Positions 1 to 8,071 of a stretch of DNA of 34,965 bases are shown one piece after another. The DNA comes from Nitrospiria bacterium (lineage in GTDB: Bacteria; Nitrospirota; RBG-16-64-22). How positions within the stretch are numbered: the stretch's first letter is position 1; the number at the start of each line of letters is the position of its first letter. Both the position numbers and the translations under genes were made by a program. The notes beneath the pieces are model-generated. The model ran no database searches and had not been told where the DNA came from. It worked only from the letters and a program-made list of their open reading frames with translations. The stretch covers positions 1 to 34,965 of the forward strand of contig CAKKSE010000148.1 of the NCBI GenBank assembly GCA_919903025.1, read 5' to 3'.

Positions 1-13
1 GCCGGCCGCAACC

Positions 14-113
14 CTCAATCCCTTCCTTCCCTTACCCCCTACCCCCTAATCCCTATCCCCGTTCTTCTTCTGCCCTTTCCTTCCCCTAGCCCCTACCCCC
101 TAATCCCGTTCTC
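14..113. repeat. Degenerate period-7 G-rich tandem array (TAGGGGG type)
   Basis: Read on the minus strand this is a run of TAGGGGG/TTAGGGA-like heptamers. It occurs as two related blocks (about 24-60 and 77-110) that share the core CCCCTACCCCCTAATCCC on the plus strand. The right block overlaps the end of flhB and supplies its stop codon (TAG within GGGGCTAGGGG) and its last few residues. It resembles other short tandem arrays in this window in period and placement, not in sequence. No gene is visible between the flhB stop and the left edge. Confidence 0.7.
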
Positions 114-1168
114 TTTCTGTCTGCTCGATACACGTAAGCCAGGACCTCCGCCACCGTCTGGTACAGGGCGGCGGGAATCTCCCGCCCGATCTCGACAAGC
201 TTGTGAAGCGTCCGGGCGAGGGGCGCGTTCTCCACGACCGGCACGCCGGCGGCGCGGGCCGTCTCGCGGATCCGCTCCGCGATCAGCCCCGCCCCCTTCG
301 CTACGACGGTCGGCGCGCGCATCTCTCCCGCCTTGTACTGGAGCGCGACGGCGAAGTGCGTCGGGTTGGTGATGACGACGTCGGCCTTCGGAACCTGGGA
401 CATCATCCGCCGCCGGGCCGCCTGCATCTGGAGCGAGCGGATCCGGCTCCGGATCAGCGGGTCCCCTTCCTGCTGGCGGTGCTCGTCCTTGACCTCCTGC
501 TTCGTCATCCGGAGGTTCTTCTCGTAGTCGAACCGCTGGTAGGCGTAGTCGAGCGCCGCAAGAACAATGAGAACGAGCGAGCAGGCGCCCAGGATCCTGA
601 GCGTCACCCGGAGAAAGAAGAACGCGACTGTCGCCGCGTCCGACTGAACCAGGCCGGTCAGCTCCGGAACGAGCCCCCGGACGGAGAGGTAGGCCGCGTA
701 CGAAAGGACGAAGATCTTCACGATCGATTTCGCGAGTTCCACGGCCGCCGTAAGGGAGACCAGCCTCTTGAACCCGGCGATCGGGTTGATTCTGCTCCCC
801 TTCGGAGCCAGCGGCTCGCCCGTCCACAGAAAGCCGACCTGGGCGACGTTCGCCGTGACGCCCGCCAGCAGGGCGGCGCCGAGGAGCGGCGCGAGGATCA
901 GACCCACCTGGGACGTCGTTGCGATCAGCATCTCGTGAAGCGACCGCGTCGTGAGGGAGACGACGCCGGCGCCGTCGAGGATCCGCCGGGTGAGGTCCGC
1001 CATTCCCGAGCCGAGGCCGGTCGCGCCCGTGGCGAGGACGAGAAAGGAGGCGATGAGAACAGCCACGGAGCCGACTTCCCTGCTCCTCGCGACCTGCCCC
1101 TTCTGCCGCGCTTCGGAGCGCCGTTTGCCGGTCGCTCGTTCGGTTTTTTGATCGCGATCTTCAGCCAT
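86..1168 (-). CDS. flhB: Flagellar biosynthesis protein FlhB
   Basis: FlhB is the inner-membrane component of the flagellar type III export gate that switches substrate specificity from rod/hook to filament proteins. The 360-residue product has the family's usual length. Its N-terminus is basic and hydrophilic (MAEDRDQKTERATGKRR). Hydrophobic segments follow at about 34-54, 85-110, 145-168 and 183-208, then a cytoplasmic domain with the autocleavage motif NPTH at residues 268-271. The ATG start has AGGA just upstream. It follows fliR after a 139-bp spacer full of short repeats and is the last gene of the fliL-to-flhB operon visible here; flhA would be expected beyond the left edge but is not seen. 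The last residues and the stop codon come from a G-rich heptamer array. Confidence 0.97.
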   Translation of the reverse strand: MAEDRDQKTERATGKRRSEARQKGQVARSREVGSVAVLIASFLVLATGATGLGSGMADLTRRILDGAGVVSLTTRSLHEMLIATTSQVGLILAPLLGAALLAGVTANVAQVGFLWTGEPLAPKGSRINPIAGFKRLVSLTAAVELAKSIVKIFVLSYAAYLSVRGLVPELTGLVQSDAATVAFFFLRVTLRILGACSLVLIVLAALDYAYQRFDYEKNLRMTKQEVKDEHRQQEGDPLIRSRIRSLQMQAARRRMMSQVPKADVVITNPTHFAVALQYKAGEMRAPTVVAKGAGLIAERIRETARAAGVPVVENAPLARTLHKLVEIGREIPAALYQTVAEVLAYVYRADRKRTGLGGRG

Positions 1169-1187
1169 TGAGTCCTAACCCCAAGTC

Positions 1188-1260
1188 GCAGTCAGCAGTC
1201 AGCTTTCAGCACTCAGCTTTAGGCCGTAAGCCGACCGCTGAACGCTGACTGCTGAGAGCT
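1188..1260. repeat. Period-7 TCAGC array, inverted pair
   Basis: Tandem heptamers of the form NNTCAGC (about 1188-1230) are followed by the complementary form GCTGANN (about 1236-1260). The whole element can therefore fold on itself. It lies in the fliR-flhB spacer. Similar inverted arrays occur at 4361-4418 and 15953-16029. Confidence 0.75.
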
Positions 1261-1272
1261 TCCCCGCTTCTC

Positions 1273-1324
1273 CATTCACCGATTCACCGCTTCACCGATT
1301 CACCCATTCACCGCTTCACCGACT
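1273..1324. repeat. Period-8 TTCACC array
   Basis: About six tandem octamers of the form NNTTCACC (GGTGAANN on the coding strand) fill the rest of the fliR-flhB spacer and run into the end of fliR. The fliR C-terminal residues SVKR and its TGA stop are encoded by the array (GTG AAG CGG TGA). Confidence 0.8.
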
Positions 1325-2090
1325 CTAGGATCGCCATGCTGTCGCGCAAGGCGCCCATCAAGGCGGCCTCCACGACCGGCCCGAAGAACGGGAGAGTCGC
1401 GCCGAGGACGACGAGCCCCAGGGCGATCGTGATTGGAAATCCCACGATCAGAAGGTTGATCTGCGGCACCGTCCGCGCCACGACGCCCAGCACCACGTTC
1501 GCGAGGAAGATGGCAGCCACGACGGGAGCGGAGAGCTTGAGTCCCAGTCGGAAGATCTCCCCGCCCGCCTGGACCAGGTCGCCCGCGATCCCGGAAGAAA
1601 GACCGGCCCCCAGAAGAGGAAGGCTCTTGAACGAATGGCCCACGAGCCGGAGGAACTCGTGATGGGCGTTGGTCCCCAGGAACAGCAGGAACGCGAAGAG
1701 CATCTGGAGCTGGCCGACGAGCGACACCTGGGCGTTGTTCTGCGGGTCGATCGCGCTCACGATCCCGAACCCCATGTTGAACCCCATGAGCGTTCCGGAC
1801 AGCTCGATCCCGGCGAAGACCGCGCGGACCATGAGTCCCAGCGCCGCGCCGACGAGGACCTCGCCGAGCAATCCGACGACAACCGCCGCGGGCTCCGACA
1901 TGAACCCATGCGGCAGGGGCGGAACGGCCGGAAAGAGGACGACAGCCATAGCCAAGGCAAGACCCGCCTTGATCCTGACGGGGACCGAGCGCGCGCCCAG
2001 GAGGGGAATGGCCGCGATCAGGATCGACACCCGCGCGAAGATCAGCCCGAACCGGAGAAACCCCTCGATCGGAAGCGTCAGAGAGATCAT
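1308..2090 (-). CDS. fliR: Flagellar biosynthesis protein FliR
   Basis: FliR is an integral membrane subunit of the flagellar export gate and assembles with FliP and FliQ in the centre of the MS ring. The 260-residue product matches the family length and is almost entirely hydrophobic, with about six membrane segments starting at residues 10-30 (FGLIFARVSILIAAIPLLG). The conserved central region MGFNMGFGIVSAIDPQNNAQVSL is typical of FliR, ending the hydrophobic stretch before the substrate-facing loop. It starts 13 bp after the fliQ stop, in the conserved order fliP-fliQ-fliR-flhB. No strong ribosome site is seen, so coupling to fliQ is likely. Its last four residues come from an octamer array. 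Confidence 0.96.
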   Translation of the reverse strand: MISLTLPIEGFLRFGLIFARVSILIAAIPLLGARSVPVRIKAGLALAMAVVLFPAVPPLPHGFMSEPAAVVVGLLGEVLVGAALGLMVRAVFAGIELSGTLMGFNMGFGIVSAIDPQNNAQVSLVGQLQMLFAFLLFLGTNAHHEFLRLVGHSFKSLPLLGAGLSSGIAGDLVQAGGEIFRLGLKLSAPVVAAIFLANVVLGVVARTVPQINLLIVGFPITIALGLVVLGATLPFFGPVVEAALMGALRDSMAILESVKR

Positions 2091-2103
2091 CGTGTCGGCG
2101 CCT

Positions 2104-2373
2104 TCACCGGATCATGGCCGGAAGGTTCTGAAAGACCTGCGCCGTGTACGACACGAGCGTCTCGGTCATCCAGGGGAAGAAGAACAGGAGCGCCGCGGCC
2201 ACGGCCAGGATCTTCGGGATGAAGGTGAGGGTCATCTCGTTTATCTGGGTAACAGCCTGGAAGATGCTGATGGCAAGCCCCACGACCAGGGAGAGAAGGA
2301 GCATCGGCGCCGAGACTAGGAGCGTCGTCGTGAGCGCCCGCTGACCGATGTCGAGGACCATCTCCGGCGTCAT
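2104..2373 (-). CDS. fliQ: Flagellar biosynthesis protein FliQ
   Basis: FliQ is a small two-helix membrane subunit of the export gate. The ATG at 2373 gives 89 residues, the standard FliQ length, starting MTPEMVLDIGQRAL. A longer reading from 2451 would add 26 unrelated residues and overlap fliP, so it was rejected. Two hydrophobic segments (about 16-38 and 52-72) flank the conserved TQINEMTLTFIPKI region. It lies 19 bp downstream of fliP and 13 bp upstream of fliR. Confidence 0.96.
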   Translation of the reverse strand: MTPEMVLDIGQRALTTTLLVSAPMLLLSLVVGLAISIFQAVTQINEMTLTFIPKILAVAAALLFFFPWMTETLVSYTAQVFQNLPAMIR

Positions 2374-2392
2374 TCGTGTCTCCGCCGCGGTC

Positions 2393-3157
2393 TCACGCGA
2401 AGCTCCGGACGAGCGTCCCGACGTGGAGGGCCCACCAGTCCACCAGGACAAACAGCATCAGCTTGAACGGAAGAGAGATCACTATCGGCGGCAGCATCAT
2501 CATTCCCATCGACAGGAGAACGGACGCCACGACCATGTCCAGGATCAGAAACGGGATGTAGATCATGAACCCGATCTGAAAAGCCGTCTTCAGCTCGCTC
2601 ACGATGAAGGCGGGGATGACGACGCGGATCGGAAGATCGGCCTCCGTCGACGGGACGGAAATGTTCGCCATCTCCACGAACAGGAGAAGGTCTTTCTCCC
2701 TCGTCTGCCTCAGCATGAACTCCTTGAGCGGGCCGGCCGCGGCGATGAGAGCCTGCTCCTGGCTCATCTCTTTTTTCAAATACGGCTGGAGGGCCGTCTG
2801 GTTCACCGTCTCCCACACCGGCCCCATGATGAAGATCGTCAGGAAAAGCGCCAGGCCGACCAGGACCTGGGTGGGGGGAGACTGCTGGGTTCCCAGCGCC
2901 TGCCGGAGAAATCCCAGGACGACGACGATCCGGGTGAACGACGTCATGAGAATCACGAACGCGGGGGCGAGCGTCAGAGCGGTCAGGAGAAGGAGGATCT
3001 GGACGGTCACCGCCAGGTTCGCCCCGCCGGTCGGCGCCAGCGGGAGCGTCCCGCCGGGCGCCGGCGGCGGCGCCGCCCCGGCCTGTCCGGCCGTGACGGC
3101 CAGAAGAAGAATGGCGGCGGGGATGAGGGCCTTTCCCGGCGTTCTCGCCTGGCTCAT
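2393..3157 (-). CDS. fliP: Flagellar biosynthesis protein FliP
   Basis: FliP is the core pore-forming subunit of the flagellar export gate. The 254-residue product has a cleavable-type signal sequence (hydrophobic residues 11-28, AGA before the predicted mature end) as in other FliP proteins. A hydrophobic N-domain ([32 protein letters not shown]) is followed by a hydrophilic loop and two C-terminal membrane segments ([34 protein letters not shown] region). The ATG overlaps the fliO stop in an ATGA arrangement, which implies translational coupling. Confidence 0.97.
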   Translation of the reverse strand: MSQARTPGKALIPAAILLLAVTAGQAGAAPPPAPGGTLPLAPTGGANLAVTVQILLLLTALTLAPAFVILMTSFTRIVVVLGFLRQALGTQQSPPTQVLVGLALFLTIFIMGPVWETVNQTALQPYLKKEMSQEQALIAAAGPLKEFMLRQTREKDLLLFVEMANISVPSTEADLPIRVVIPAFIVSELKTAFQIGFMIYIPFLILDMVVASVLLSMGMMMLPPIVISLPFKLMLFVLVDWWALHVGTLVRSFA

Positions 3158-4350
3158 CGCCTCCCTCCCTCGCCGCCCATCGCCCCCCGCCCGACCAGAT
3201 TCACTCTTTCCTGAATGCCGGCCAGGGCCGCTTCGAGGGCGTCGTCCGGGGAAGAGGCAGTGCCCGCGCGCGTTGTTCCGTCACCGTGGTCGTCACGGCG
3301 GCCGCCGCGCCGGACGGACCGGCCGAGGATCTTGCCAAAGAGATCGTTGCTTTTCGTCTGCGGAGGCGTTTCCCGGCGCGGAGACGGATCGTGACGAACG
3401 TCGGCCTGCGGGACCGGTCCGTCCTCGACGCGCGAGAGGAGCTGGACTTCTCCGGGCGTGACGCCCAGGACGAGCGTCTCGCCGCCGACTTCCACGACGG
3501 CGACCGACACCTTGGGCCCCAGTCCATGCCTTGCGACCACGCGGATTCCCGGCCCCGATCGGGCGGCCGTCCCGTTCGAGAGGACCCGCTTCGCTCCGTA
3601 GGCGAGGGCGGCCAGAAGGGCCAAGACGAGCGCCAGGCCCGAACCCATTTTGATCAGGGCCCGGCCGAAGTCGGGCGGACCCGCGCCCGCCGCCGGCTCT
3701 TTCGCCGTCCCCTTGTCTTCGCTCGGGCGGGTGCCGAACGCGCCGCGCTTGTCTCCGGCCGCGCTCGCGGATGAAGCGGGCAAAAGCCCCTCCGGAACGG
3801 AGAGCGATCGGGTGTCGACGGCAGGCAGGACCACGGCCCCGGCTGGCCCCCCGGCTGGCCGGGGCTGGACATCGGCAACCCTCGATGCCGCCGGCTCTTC
3901 CCCCGCCTTTGGATACGGGAAGTCGATCAGGAGCCGGCCCTTCTTCGCGTGGACGCTTCCGCGACCAATGAGCCGCCGCCCTTCGGGCGTCAGCAGGAGG
4001 CGGACGCGCGCGATCTCGTCCTCGTATTGGTAGACGAAGACCTGCCGGACGAACGGCGAGTCCACGTCGATCGTCCGCTTCGGCGGATGCACGATCACGC
4101 CGGGAAGCTCGATCTGGATTCGATCCTCTCTGTAGTCGATCTCGGGAAGCGGCTGGCCCACCGGCCGGCGGAAATGGAGAAAGACGCCCAAGGCGGATTC
4201 GGCCGGCTGGACCGACACGTCATCCAGGTGGTTGACCCCGCCCCCGGCCCACGCCTCCCCGCCGATCATCCATCCCGCGAGTATCGTCCCAACCAGCGCC
4301 AGAAGCCTTGTTCCGTTCTTCTTGTCTCTTCGATTCACCGATTCACTCAC
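3154..4350 (-). CDS. fliO: FliO-family protein with N-terminal AMIN-like domain
   Basis: The position directly before fliPQR identifies this as FliO, a membrane protein that stabilises FliP during gate assembly. It is unusually long at 398 residues; classical FliO is about 90-150. Residues 15-36 look like a signal sequence. Residues about 42-145 resemble an AMIN domain, the cell-wall-binding domain of AmiC and PilQ (pattern ...[14 protein letters not shown]..., then [15 protein letters not shown]). A proline/alanine-rich linker follows, then one membrane helix at 233-252, a FliO-like domain to about 310 ([20 protein letters not shown]), and a charged tail. The GTG at 4350 lies inside a TTCACC octamer array, so MSESVNR is repeat-derived; a second GTG five codons later is a possible start. 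The AMIN assignment rests on pattern recognition only. Confidence 0.85.
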   Translation of the reverse strand: MSESVNRRDKKNGTRLLALVGTILAGWMIGGEAWAGGGVNHLDDVSVQPAESALGVFLHFRRPVGQPLPEIDYREDRIQIELPGVIVHPPKRTIDVDSPFVRQVFVYQYEDEIARVRLLLTPEGRRLIGRGSVHAKKGRLLIDFPYPKAGEEPAASRVADVQPRPAGGPAGAVVLPAVDTRSLSVPEGLLPASSASAAGDKRGAFGTRPSEDKGTAKEPAAGAGPPDFGRALIKMGSGLALVLALLAALAYGAKRVLSNGTAARSGPGIRVVARHGLGPKVSVAVVEVGGETLVLGVTPGEVQLLSRVEDGPVPQADVRHDPSPRRETPPQTKSNDLFGKILGRSVRRGGRRDDHGDGTTRAGTASSPDDALEAALAGIQERVNLVGRGAMGGEGGRR

Positions 4351-4352
4351 CA
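4330..4352. repeat. Short TTCACC octamer array at the fliO start
   Basis: Three octamers read GGTGAGTGAATCGGTGAATC on the coding strand. They contain both candidate GTG start codons of fliO and encode its first residues. Confidence 0.7.
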
Positions 4353-4360
4353 GCCGTAGG

Positions 4361-4418
4361 CAGTCGGCTTTCAGCTTTCAGCCCCAAGCTGACCGCTGAA
4401 CGCTGATTGCTGAATGCT
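4361..4418. repeat. Period-7 TCAGC array, inverted pair
   Basis: TTTCAGC heptamers are followed by GCTGAAC/GCTGATT heptamers, giving a foldable element in the fliN-fliO spacer next to a period-8 array at 4424-4483. Confidence 0.75.
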
Positions 4419-4423
4419 TCCCC

Positions 4424-4483
4424 GTTTCACCGATTCACCCATTCACCTATTCACCGTTTCACCTATTCACCGACTCACCGTCA
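4424..4483. repeat. Period-8 TTCACC array
   Basis: About seven tandem NNTTCACC octamers (attcaccc, attcacct, attcaccg, tttcacct and similar) run from the TCAGC array to the fliN stop codon. Read on the coding strand each unit carries GGTGA, which resembles the 3' part of an extended Shine-Dalgarno sequence. Confidence 0.8.
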
Positions 4484-4912
4484 CGCAAGCTGTTTGATTC
4501 TTTCGATCGGGCTCACGATGTCCGTCAGGCGGATCCCGAACTTCTCGTTCACGACGACGACCTCTCCGCGGGCCACCAGTTTCTCGTTCACGTAGACCTC
4601 CATCGGCTCCCCCGCGAGCTTGTCGAGCTCGATCACCGAGCCCTGGCCGAGCTGGATCAGATCCTTGATCACCATTCGGGTCCGGCCGATCTCCACCGAC
4701 ACGTGGAGAGGGAGGTCGAGGACGAAGTCGAGATTCCCCGGCGCGCCGGCCGCCTCCGCGGAAGGGGCGATCGGCGCGAACGCCGCCGGCCGAAGCTGGG
4801 GCTGGGGGGACTTGGGGGCCTCGGCTGCGGGCGGCGCGGGGCTTTCCGAAACCTGGGCCTCCCAGGCCGCGGCCATGTCTTTTTCCTTGTCGCTCACCGA
4901 TTCACTCGCCAT
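4481..4912 (-). CDS. fliN: Flagellar motor switch protein FliN
   Basis: FliN forms the lower part of the C ring and binds FliM and FliH. The C-terminal 75 residues are a clear SpoA domain ([72 protein letters not shown] pattern). The first ~65 residues are a variable alanine/proline-rich extension. The ATG at 4912 has AAGGGGG seven to eight bases upstream and overlaps the end of fliM by 11 bases, giving 143 residues. An upstream in-frame start at 4942 is possible but less likely. Residues ESVS near the start come from a copy of the GAATCGGTGA repeat unit. Confidence 0.95.
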   Translation of the reverse strand: MASESVSDKEKDMAAAWEAQVSESPAPPAAEAPKSPQPQLRPAAFAPIAPSAEAAGAPGNLDFVLDLPLHVSVEIGRTRMVIKDLIQLGQGSVIELDKLAGEPMEVYVNEKLVARGEVVVVNEKFGIRLTDIVSPIERIKQLA

Positions 4913-5894
4913 CGTCCGCCCCCTTTGCCGCGAATTCCGCAATTTTCAGCGCGTAGTTTCCCCGGACGATGCCCGGATGCGCCCGCCACTTGGTGACTCC
5001 CTGGACATCGACCTCCATCGGCATGCCCACTTCCCGGTCCAGCGTGATGACGTCGCCCACGCGCAGATCAGTGACCTCTCGGACCGTCAGACGCGCCCCG
5101 CCAAGCCGCGCGCGGATGGCCACGGGAACGTCGACGAGCCGGCGTCGGAGGAGCTGCATCCACCGCGTGTCCACATCGAGCTGATCGCTCTGGAACCCGG
5201 CGTACAGCTTGTCCTTGATCGGCTCGACCGTGGAGTAGGGAATCATCAGACTGAAGGTCCCCAGAGAGTTCTCCAGCTCGAGCTCGTAGGTCACGACGAT
5301 GACGACCTCCGTCGGCACGACGATCGTGGCGAACTGGGGATTGATCTCCGAGCGCGTGTGGACCATCTTCACCTCGTGGACCGGCTTCCACGCCCTATCC
5401 AGGTCGTCCAGAATCATCGTGAGCGTCTTCTTGATGATCCGCTGCTCGATCGCCGTGAAGTCGCGTCCTTCCACTTTCATGTGAGTCTGCCCGAATCCGC
5501 CGAAGAAATTGTCGACGAGGGAAAAAACGAGCCGGGCGTCGACGACGAGGATGACGAATCCGCGCAAGGGCTCCATCCGACAGATGTTGATGCTCGTCGG
5601 AACGGGGACCGTCTTCATGAACTCCCCGAACTTCATCATCTCGATCCCCTTGACGTTCACGTCGATCACTTTCCGGAGGGCGGAGGAGAGGGTGACGCGG
5701 AAGATGCGCGAGAACCTCTCGTTGACGATCTCGAGTGTCGGCATCCGCCCCCGGATGACCCGCTCGTGGCTCGCCAGATCGTACTGACGGACGCCGGACT
5801 TGTCGGCTTCCTCGGTCTTTTCCGTCTCGATCTTGCCGGACGAGACGCCGCGAAGCAGCGCGTCGACTTCTTCTTGGGAGAGAATGTTGGCCAT
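4902..5894 (-). CDS. fliM: Flagellar motor switch protein FliM
   Basis: FliM is the C-ring protein that binds phospho-CheY and links FliG to FliN. The 330-residue product has the family length. It starts with the conserved CheY-binding peptide [13 protein letters not shown] (residues 5-17). A central CheC-like domain follows, with [24 protein letters not shown] and the [22 protein letters not shown] region. A C-terminal SpoA domain ends with [19 protein letters not shown]. Its ATG follows AAGG and a TTCACC octamer array. It lies 42 bp downstream of fliL. Confidence 0.97.
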   Translation of the reverse strand: MANILSQEEVDALLRGVSSGKIETEKTEEADKSGVRQYDLASHERVIRGRMPTLEIVNERFSRIFRVTLSSALRKVIDVNVKGIEMMKFGEFMKTVPVPTSINICRMEPLRGFVILVVDARLVFSLVDNFFGGFGQTHMKVEGRDFTAIEQRIIKKTLTMILDDLDRAWKPVHEVKMVHTRSEINPQFATIVVPTEVVIVVTYELELENSLGTFSLMIPYSTVEPIKDKLYAGFQSDQLDVDTRWMQLLRRRLVDVPVAIRARLGGARLTVREVTDLRVGDVITLDREVGMPMEVDVQGVTKWRAHPGIVRGNYALKIAEFAAKGADDGE

Positions 5895-5899
5895 CGCCT

Positions 5900-5930
5900 T
5901 ACCGATTCACCGATTCACCGATTCACCGTC
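5900..5930. repeat. Period-8 TTCACC array between fliL and fliM
   Basis: Three nearly identical ACCGATTC octamers fill most of the 42-bp fliL-fliM spacer, directly upstream of the fliM ribosome site. Confidence 0.8.
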
Positions 5931-5936
5931 TCTCGC

Positions 5937-6488
5937 TCACTGGATCACAAAATCCGTGAAGTAGACCGACTTGGCCTTTCCATGGGCGAGGAGTTGGTCG
6001 ATCCGGGCGATGATCTCCGACCTCAGCTGGCTCTTTCCCTGGGCCGAGGATATCTGTTCGTACGTTTTGCTGGAGAGGAGCGTGAGGAGGGAGTCGCGGA
6101 TCTGCGGCACGCGGACCTCCGCTTCCTGCTTCGCGGACGGAGAAGAAAGCTCGACGTGCATGGCGATCTTGAGGTAGCGGGTCCCCTGGTCGTCGGCCAG
6201 ATTGATGATGAACGGCTCCAAGGGGAACATCTCGCCCGCCAGCTTCTTGGCTTCCTCGGGGGTGAGCTTCGCGTCCGGCTTCTTGGCCGGCTTCTCCGGC
6301 GCCGCCTGCGCCGCGCCGCCTTCTTCGCCCTTCGGGTGGGAGAAGAACTTCACGTAGGCGAATGCCCCGCCCCCGCCCAGAACAAGGACCAGGACGGCCG
6401 AGATGATGATCCACTTGAGCGCCCCCCCCTTCTTCTTGGGGGCCTCCTCGCCCTCTTTCTTCTCGTCTTCCTTTTCCTTCTCGGCCAC
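5937..6488 (-). CDS. fliL: Flagellar basal body-associated protein FliL
   Basis: FliL is a single-pass inner-membrane protein that sits around the stator and supports torque generation. After a lysine/glutamate-rich cytoplasmic leader there is one membrane helix (WIIISAVLVLVLGGGGAFAY). A glycine/alanine linker and a periplasmic FliL domain follow (LEPFIINLADDQGTRYLKIAMHVELSS). The GTG at 6488 has GGAGG with 8-base spacing and gives 183 residues. An ATG at 6503 would add five residues but has no ribosome site, and that ATG overlaps the GGAGG. It is the first gene after a sigma-54 promoter at 6534-6548. Confidence 0.94.
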   Translation of the reverse strand: MAEKEKEDEKKEGEEAPKKKGGALKWIIISAVLVLVLGGGGAFAYVKFFSHPKGEEGGAAQAAPEKPAKKPDAKLTPEEAKKLAGEMFPLEPFIINLADDQGTRYLKIAMHVELSSPSAKQEAEVRVPQIRDSLLTLLSSKTYEQISSAQGKSQLRSEIIARIDQLLAHGKAKSVYFTDFVIQ

Positions 6489-6533
6489 GCCCCTGTCCTC
6501 CATTTGACGATCCGTTGAGCAACAAGGGTAAGA

Positions 6534-6548
6534 GCAACCGCGGTGCCA
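6534..6548 (-). promoter_or_regulatory. Sigma-54 (-24/-12) promoter of the fliL-flhB operon
   Basis: On the minus strand the sequence TGGCAC-CGCGG-TTGC matches the sigma-54 consensus TGGCAC-N5-TTGC exactly and is followed by T. The expected transcription start is near 6522, giving a leader of about 34 bases to the GTG of fliL. Sigma-54 control of middle flagellar operons is well established, and three sigma-54 activators are encoded in this window. Confidence 0.85.
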
Positions 6549-6741
6549 CGGCAGTCCAGCGTCAAGAAAACAGAAAACCTTGATTGTTCAATCGGTTGCA
6601 TATCGCAGACGAGAGGGATGGAGAGAGGGGCAAAGGCGCGTCCGTCATAAGATTGACTGGCCGTCGGTGGAGCCGTGACGAGGGGAGAAGAGTTTCGAGT
6701 TTCGAGTTTGGAGAGTGGAGTGGGAGCGCGAGGGAGTCGCG
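6549..6741. other. Upstream region of the fliL promoter; short GTTTCGA heptamer array
   Basis: Between the flgE terminator and the fliL promoter about 190 bp hold no convincing gene. The part next to the promoter (6550-6610) is less GC-rich than its surroundings and is where enhancer or IHF-type sites for a sigma-54 activator would be expected, but no specific site can be defined. At 6687-6725 there is a short period-7 array (GTTTCGA, GTTTCGA, GTTTGGA, GAGTGGA) of yet another heptamer type. Confidence 0.5.
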
Positions 6742-6800
6742 AAAAAAAGGCCTCAGACCCGGGCCTCGGGGATTGTCCCCGAAGCCCGAAGCCTGAGGCC
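6742..6800 (-). terminator. Intrinsic terminator after flgE
   Basis: On the minus strand the outer arms GGCCTCAG (6793-6800) and CTGAGGCC (6749-6756) pair, and inner arms (CTTCGGGGA with TCCCCGAG) extend the stem. Seven T residues follow (6742-6748). It begins 19 bp after the flgE stop and closes the flgB-to-flgE operon. Confidence 0.9.
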
Positions 6801-6819
6801 GGAGAGGGAAGCCGCTCCC

Positions 6820-8049
6820 TTACCGCTTCAGATTCACGAGCTCGTTCAGAAGTTCATCCGTCGTCGTGATGATTCGGGAGTTGGCCTGGAAGCCCCGCTG
6901 GAACGTGATCATCTTCACGAACTCCGCCGCGAGATCGGTGTTCGACAGCTCCAGGGAGTGGGACAGGACCCGGCCCTTCCCGCCCGTCATCGGCGCCGAG
7001 ACGATCGGCTGGCCCGAATCGCTCGACTCGGCGTAGAGGTTCTTTCCCATCTTCGTGAGGTAGACGGGAGCCTGGAACGTGGCGAGAGCCACCTGGCCCA
7101 GCGTCTCCGTCTGGCCGTTGGAGAAGAGGCCGGTGATGATTCCGTCCTGACCGATCGAAATGGACGAGAGCGACCCGGAAGACGAACCGTTCTGGGTCAG
7201 GTAGGTCGTCGCCGAGGGCGCCCCGTACTGCGTGAAGTCCGAGAAATCGACGGCCACCGACTGGGGCGAGGTGGCGCCATTCGTGAGAGTAAATGCGAGC
7301 GTCTGCGACCCGCCCGCTGTCACGGCCCCGGCCGCGCTGAACGTCATGGCCGTCCCGGCCGTTCCGCCCGCCGGCAAACCGTCGACCTGGTAGTAGGTCG
7401 CCCAGGCGTTGGCCGCGGTCTTCCGGAAGTAGTAGGTCACCGCGTGCGACGTCCCGAGGGAGTCGTAGACGGTCAAGCCCGTCGAGAAGTTGTAGGTCGA
7501 GGGGTCCGAAGGACTGAAGGCGGCGGCCGGAACCGACGCGGCCGCGTCGAGGTTCGCGTCCACGCGGGCGGTCGAGGTCGGCGTCGGCGTGGTCGAGACG
7601 GTCGTCAACTGCATGTCCCCGATCGTCCCGGTCAGCGACCCGGTCGCGGAAACCGTGTACCCCTGGAGCTTCGCGCCCTCCGGCGTCACGATGTAGCCGT
7701 CCTTGTCGGTCCGGAACTGGCCCGCCCGCGTGTAGAACGTCCCCGTCGTATCCTGGACGAGGAAGAAACCGTTCCCGTCGATCCCCATGTCGAGGACGGA
7801 GTCCGTCGTCTCGAACGAGCCCTGCGTGAACTGGGGAGTCACGGCCGAGAGGTTGACGCCGCGGCCGATCTGCCCGCCGCCCGACGCGCCGCCGCCGATC
7901 GTCTGGGAGAGAATGTCGGAAAAAGCGACCGTCGAGCCCTTGTACCCGACCGTGTTGGAGTTGGCGATGTTGTCGCCGACCACCGACAGGGCAGACCCGT
8001 TGGCGTTGAGCCCCGAAACACCCGAAAACAATGAAGTCAAGATGGCCAT
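6820..8049 (-). CDS. flgE: Flagellar hook protein FlgE
   Basis: FlgE polymerises into the flagellar hook outside the cell. The 409-residue product has the conserved N-terminal rod/hook motif (SGLNANGSALSVVGDNIANS, then NTVGYKGS) and the C-terminal partner helix (AAEFVKMITFQRGFQANSRIITTTDELLNELVNL). The middle is threonine/serine-rich with the usual hook domain features (FLVQDTTGTFYTRAGQF, then GYIVTPEGAKLQGY). It has no signal peptide, as expected for a type III export substrate. The ATG has GGAGG seven bases upstream. It is the last gene of its operon, 22 bp after flgD, and is followed by a strong terminator. Confidence 0.97.
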   Translation of the reverse strand: MAILTSLFSGVSGLNANGSALSVVGDNIANSNTVGYKGSTVAFSDILSQTIGGGASGGGQIGRGVNLSAVTPQFTQGSFETTDSVLDMGIDGNGFFLVQDTTGTFYTRAGQFRTDKDGYIVTPEGAKLQGYTVSATGSLTGTIGDMQLTTVSTTPTPTSTARVDANLDAAASVPAAAFSPSDPSTYNFSTGLTVYDSLGTSHAVTYYFRKTAANAWATYYQVDGLPAGGTAGTAMTFSAAGAVTAGGSQTLAFTLTNGATSPQSVAVDFSDFTQYGAPSATTYLTQNGSSSGSLSSISIGQDGIITGLFSNGQTETLGQVALATFQAPVYLTKMGKNLYAESSDSGQPIVSAPMTGGKGRVLSHSLELSNTDLAAEFVKMITFQRGFQANSRIITTTDELLNELVNLKR

Positions 8050-8071
8050 GGTGAATCCTCCTCTATCGCGA

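Noticed and set aside
1188-4483. CRISPR array
   Set aside because: The repeat units are 7-8 bases, degenerate and without spacers, and no cas genes are present.
4620-6518. Long plus-strand reading frame of 632 codons
   Set aside because: It runs antisense to fliN, fliM and fliL, whose products match known families over their full length. In GC-rich DNA antisense frames often stay open. Other long plus-strand frames (10493-12346, 14274-16010, 17281-19302, 22956-24617, 31289-33007, 33163-34950) were rejected for the same reason.
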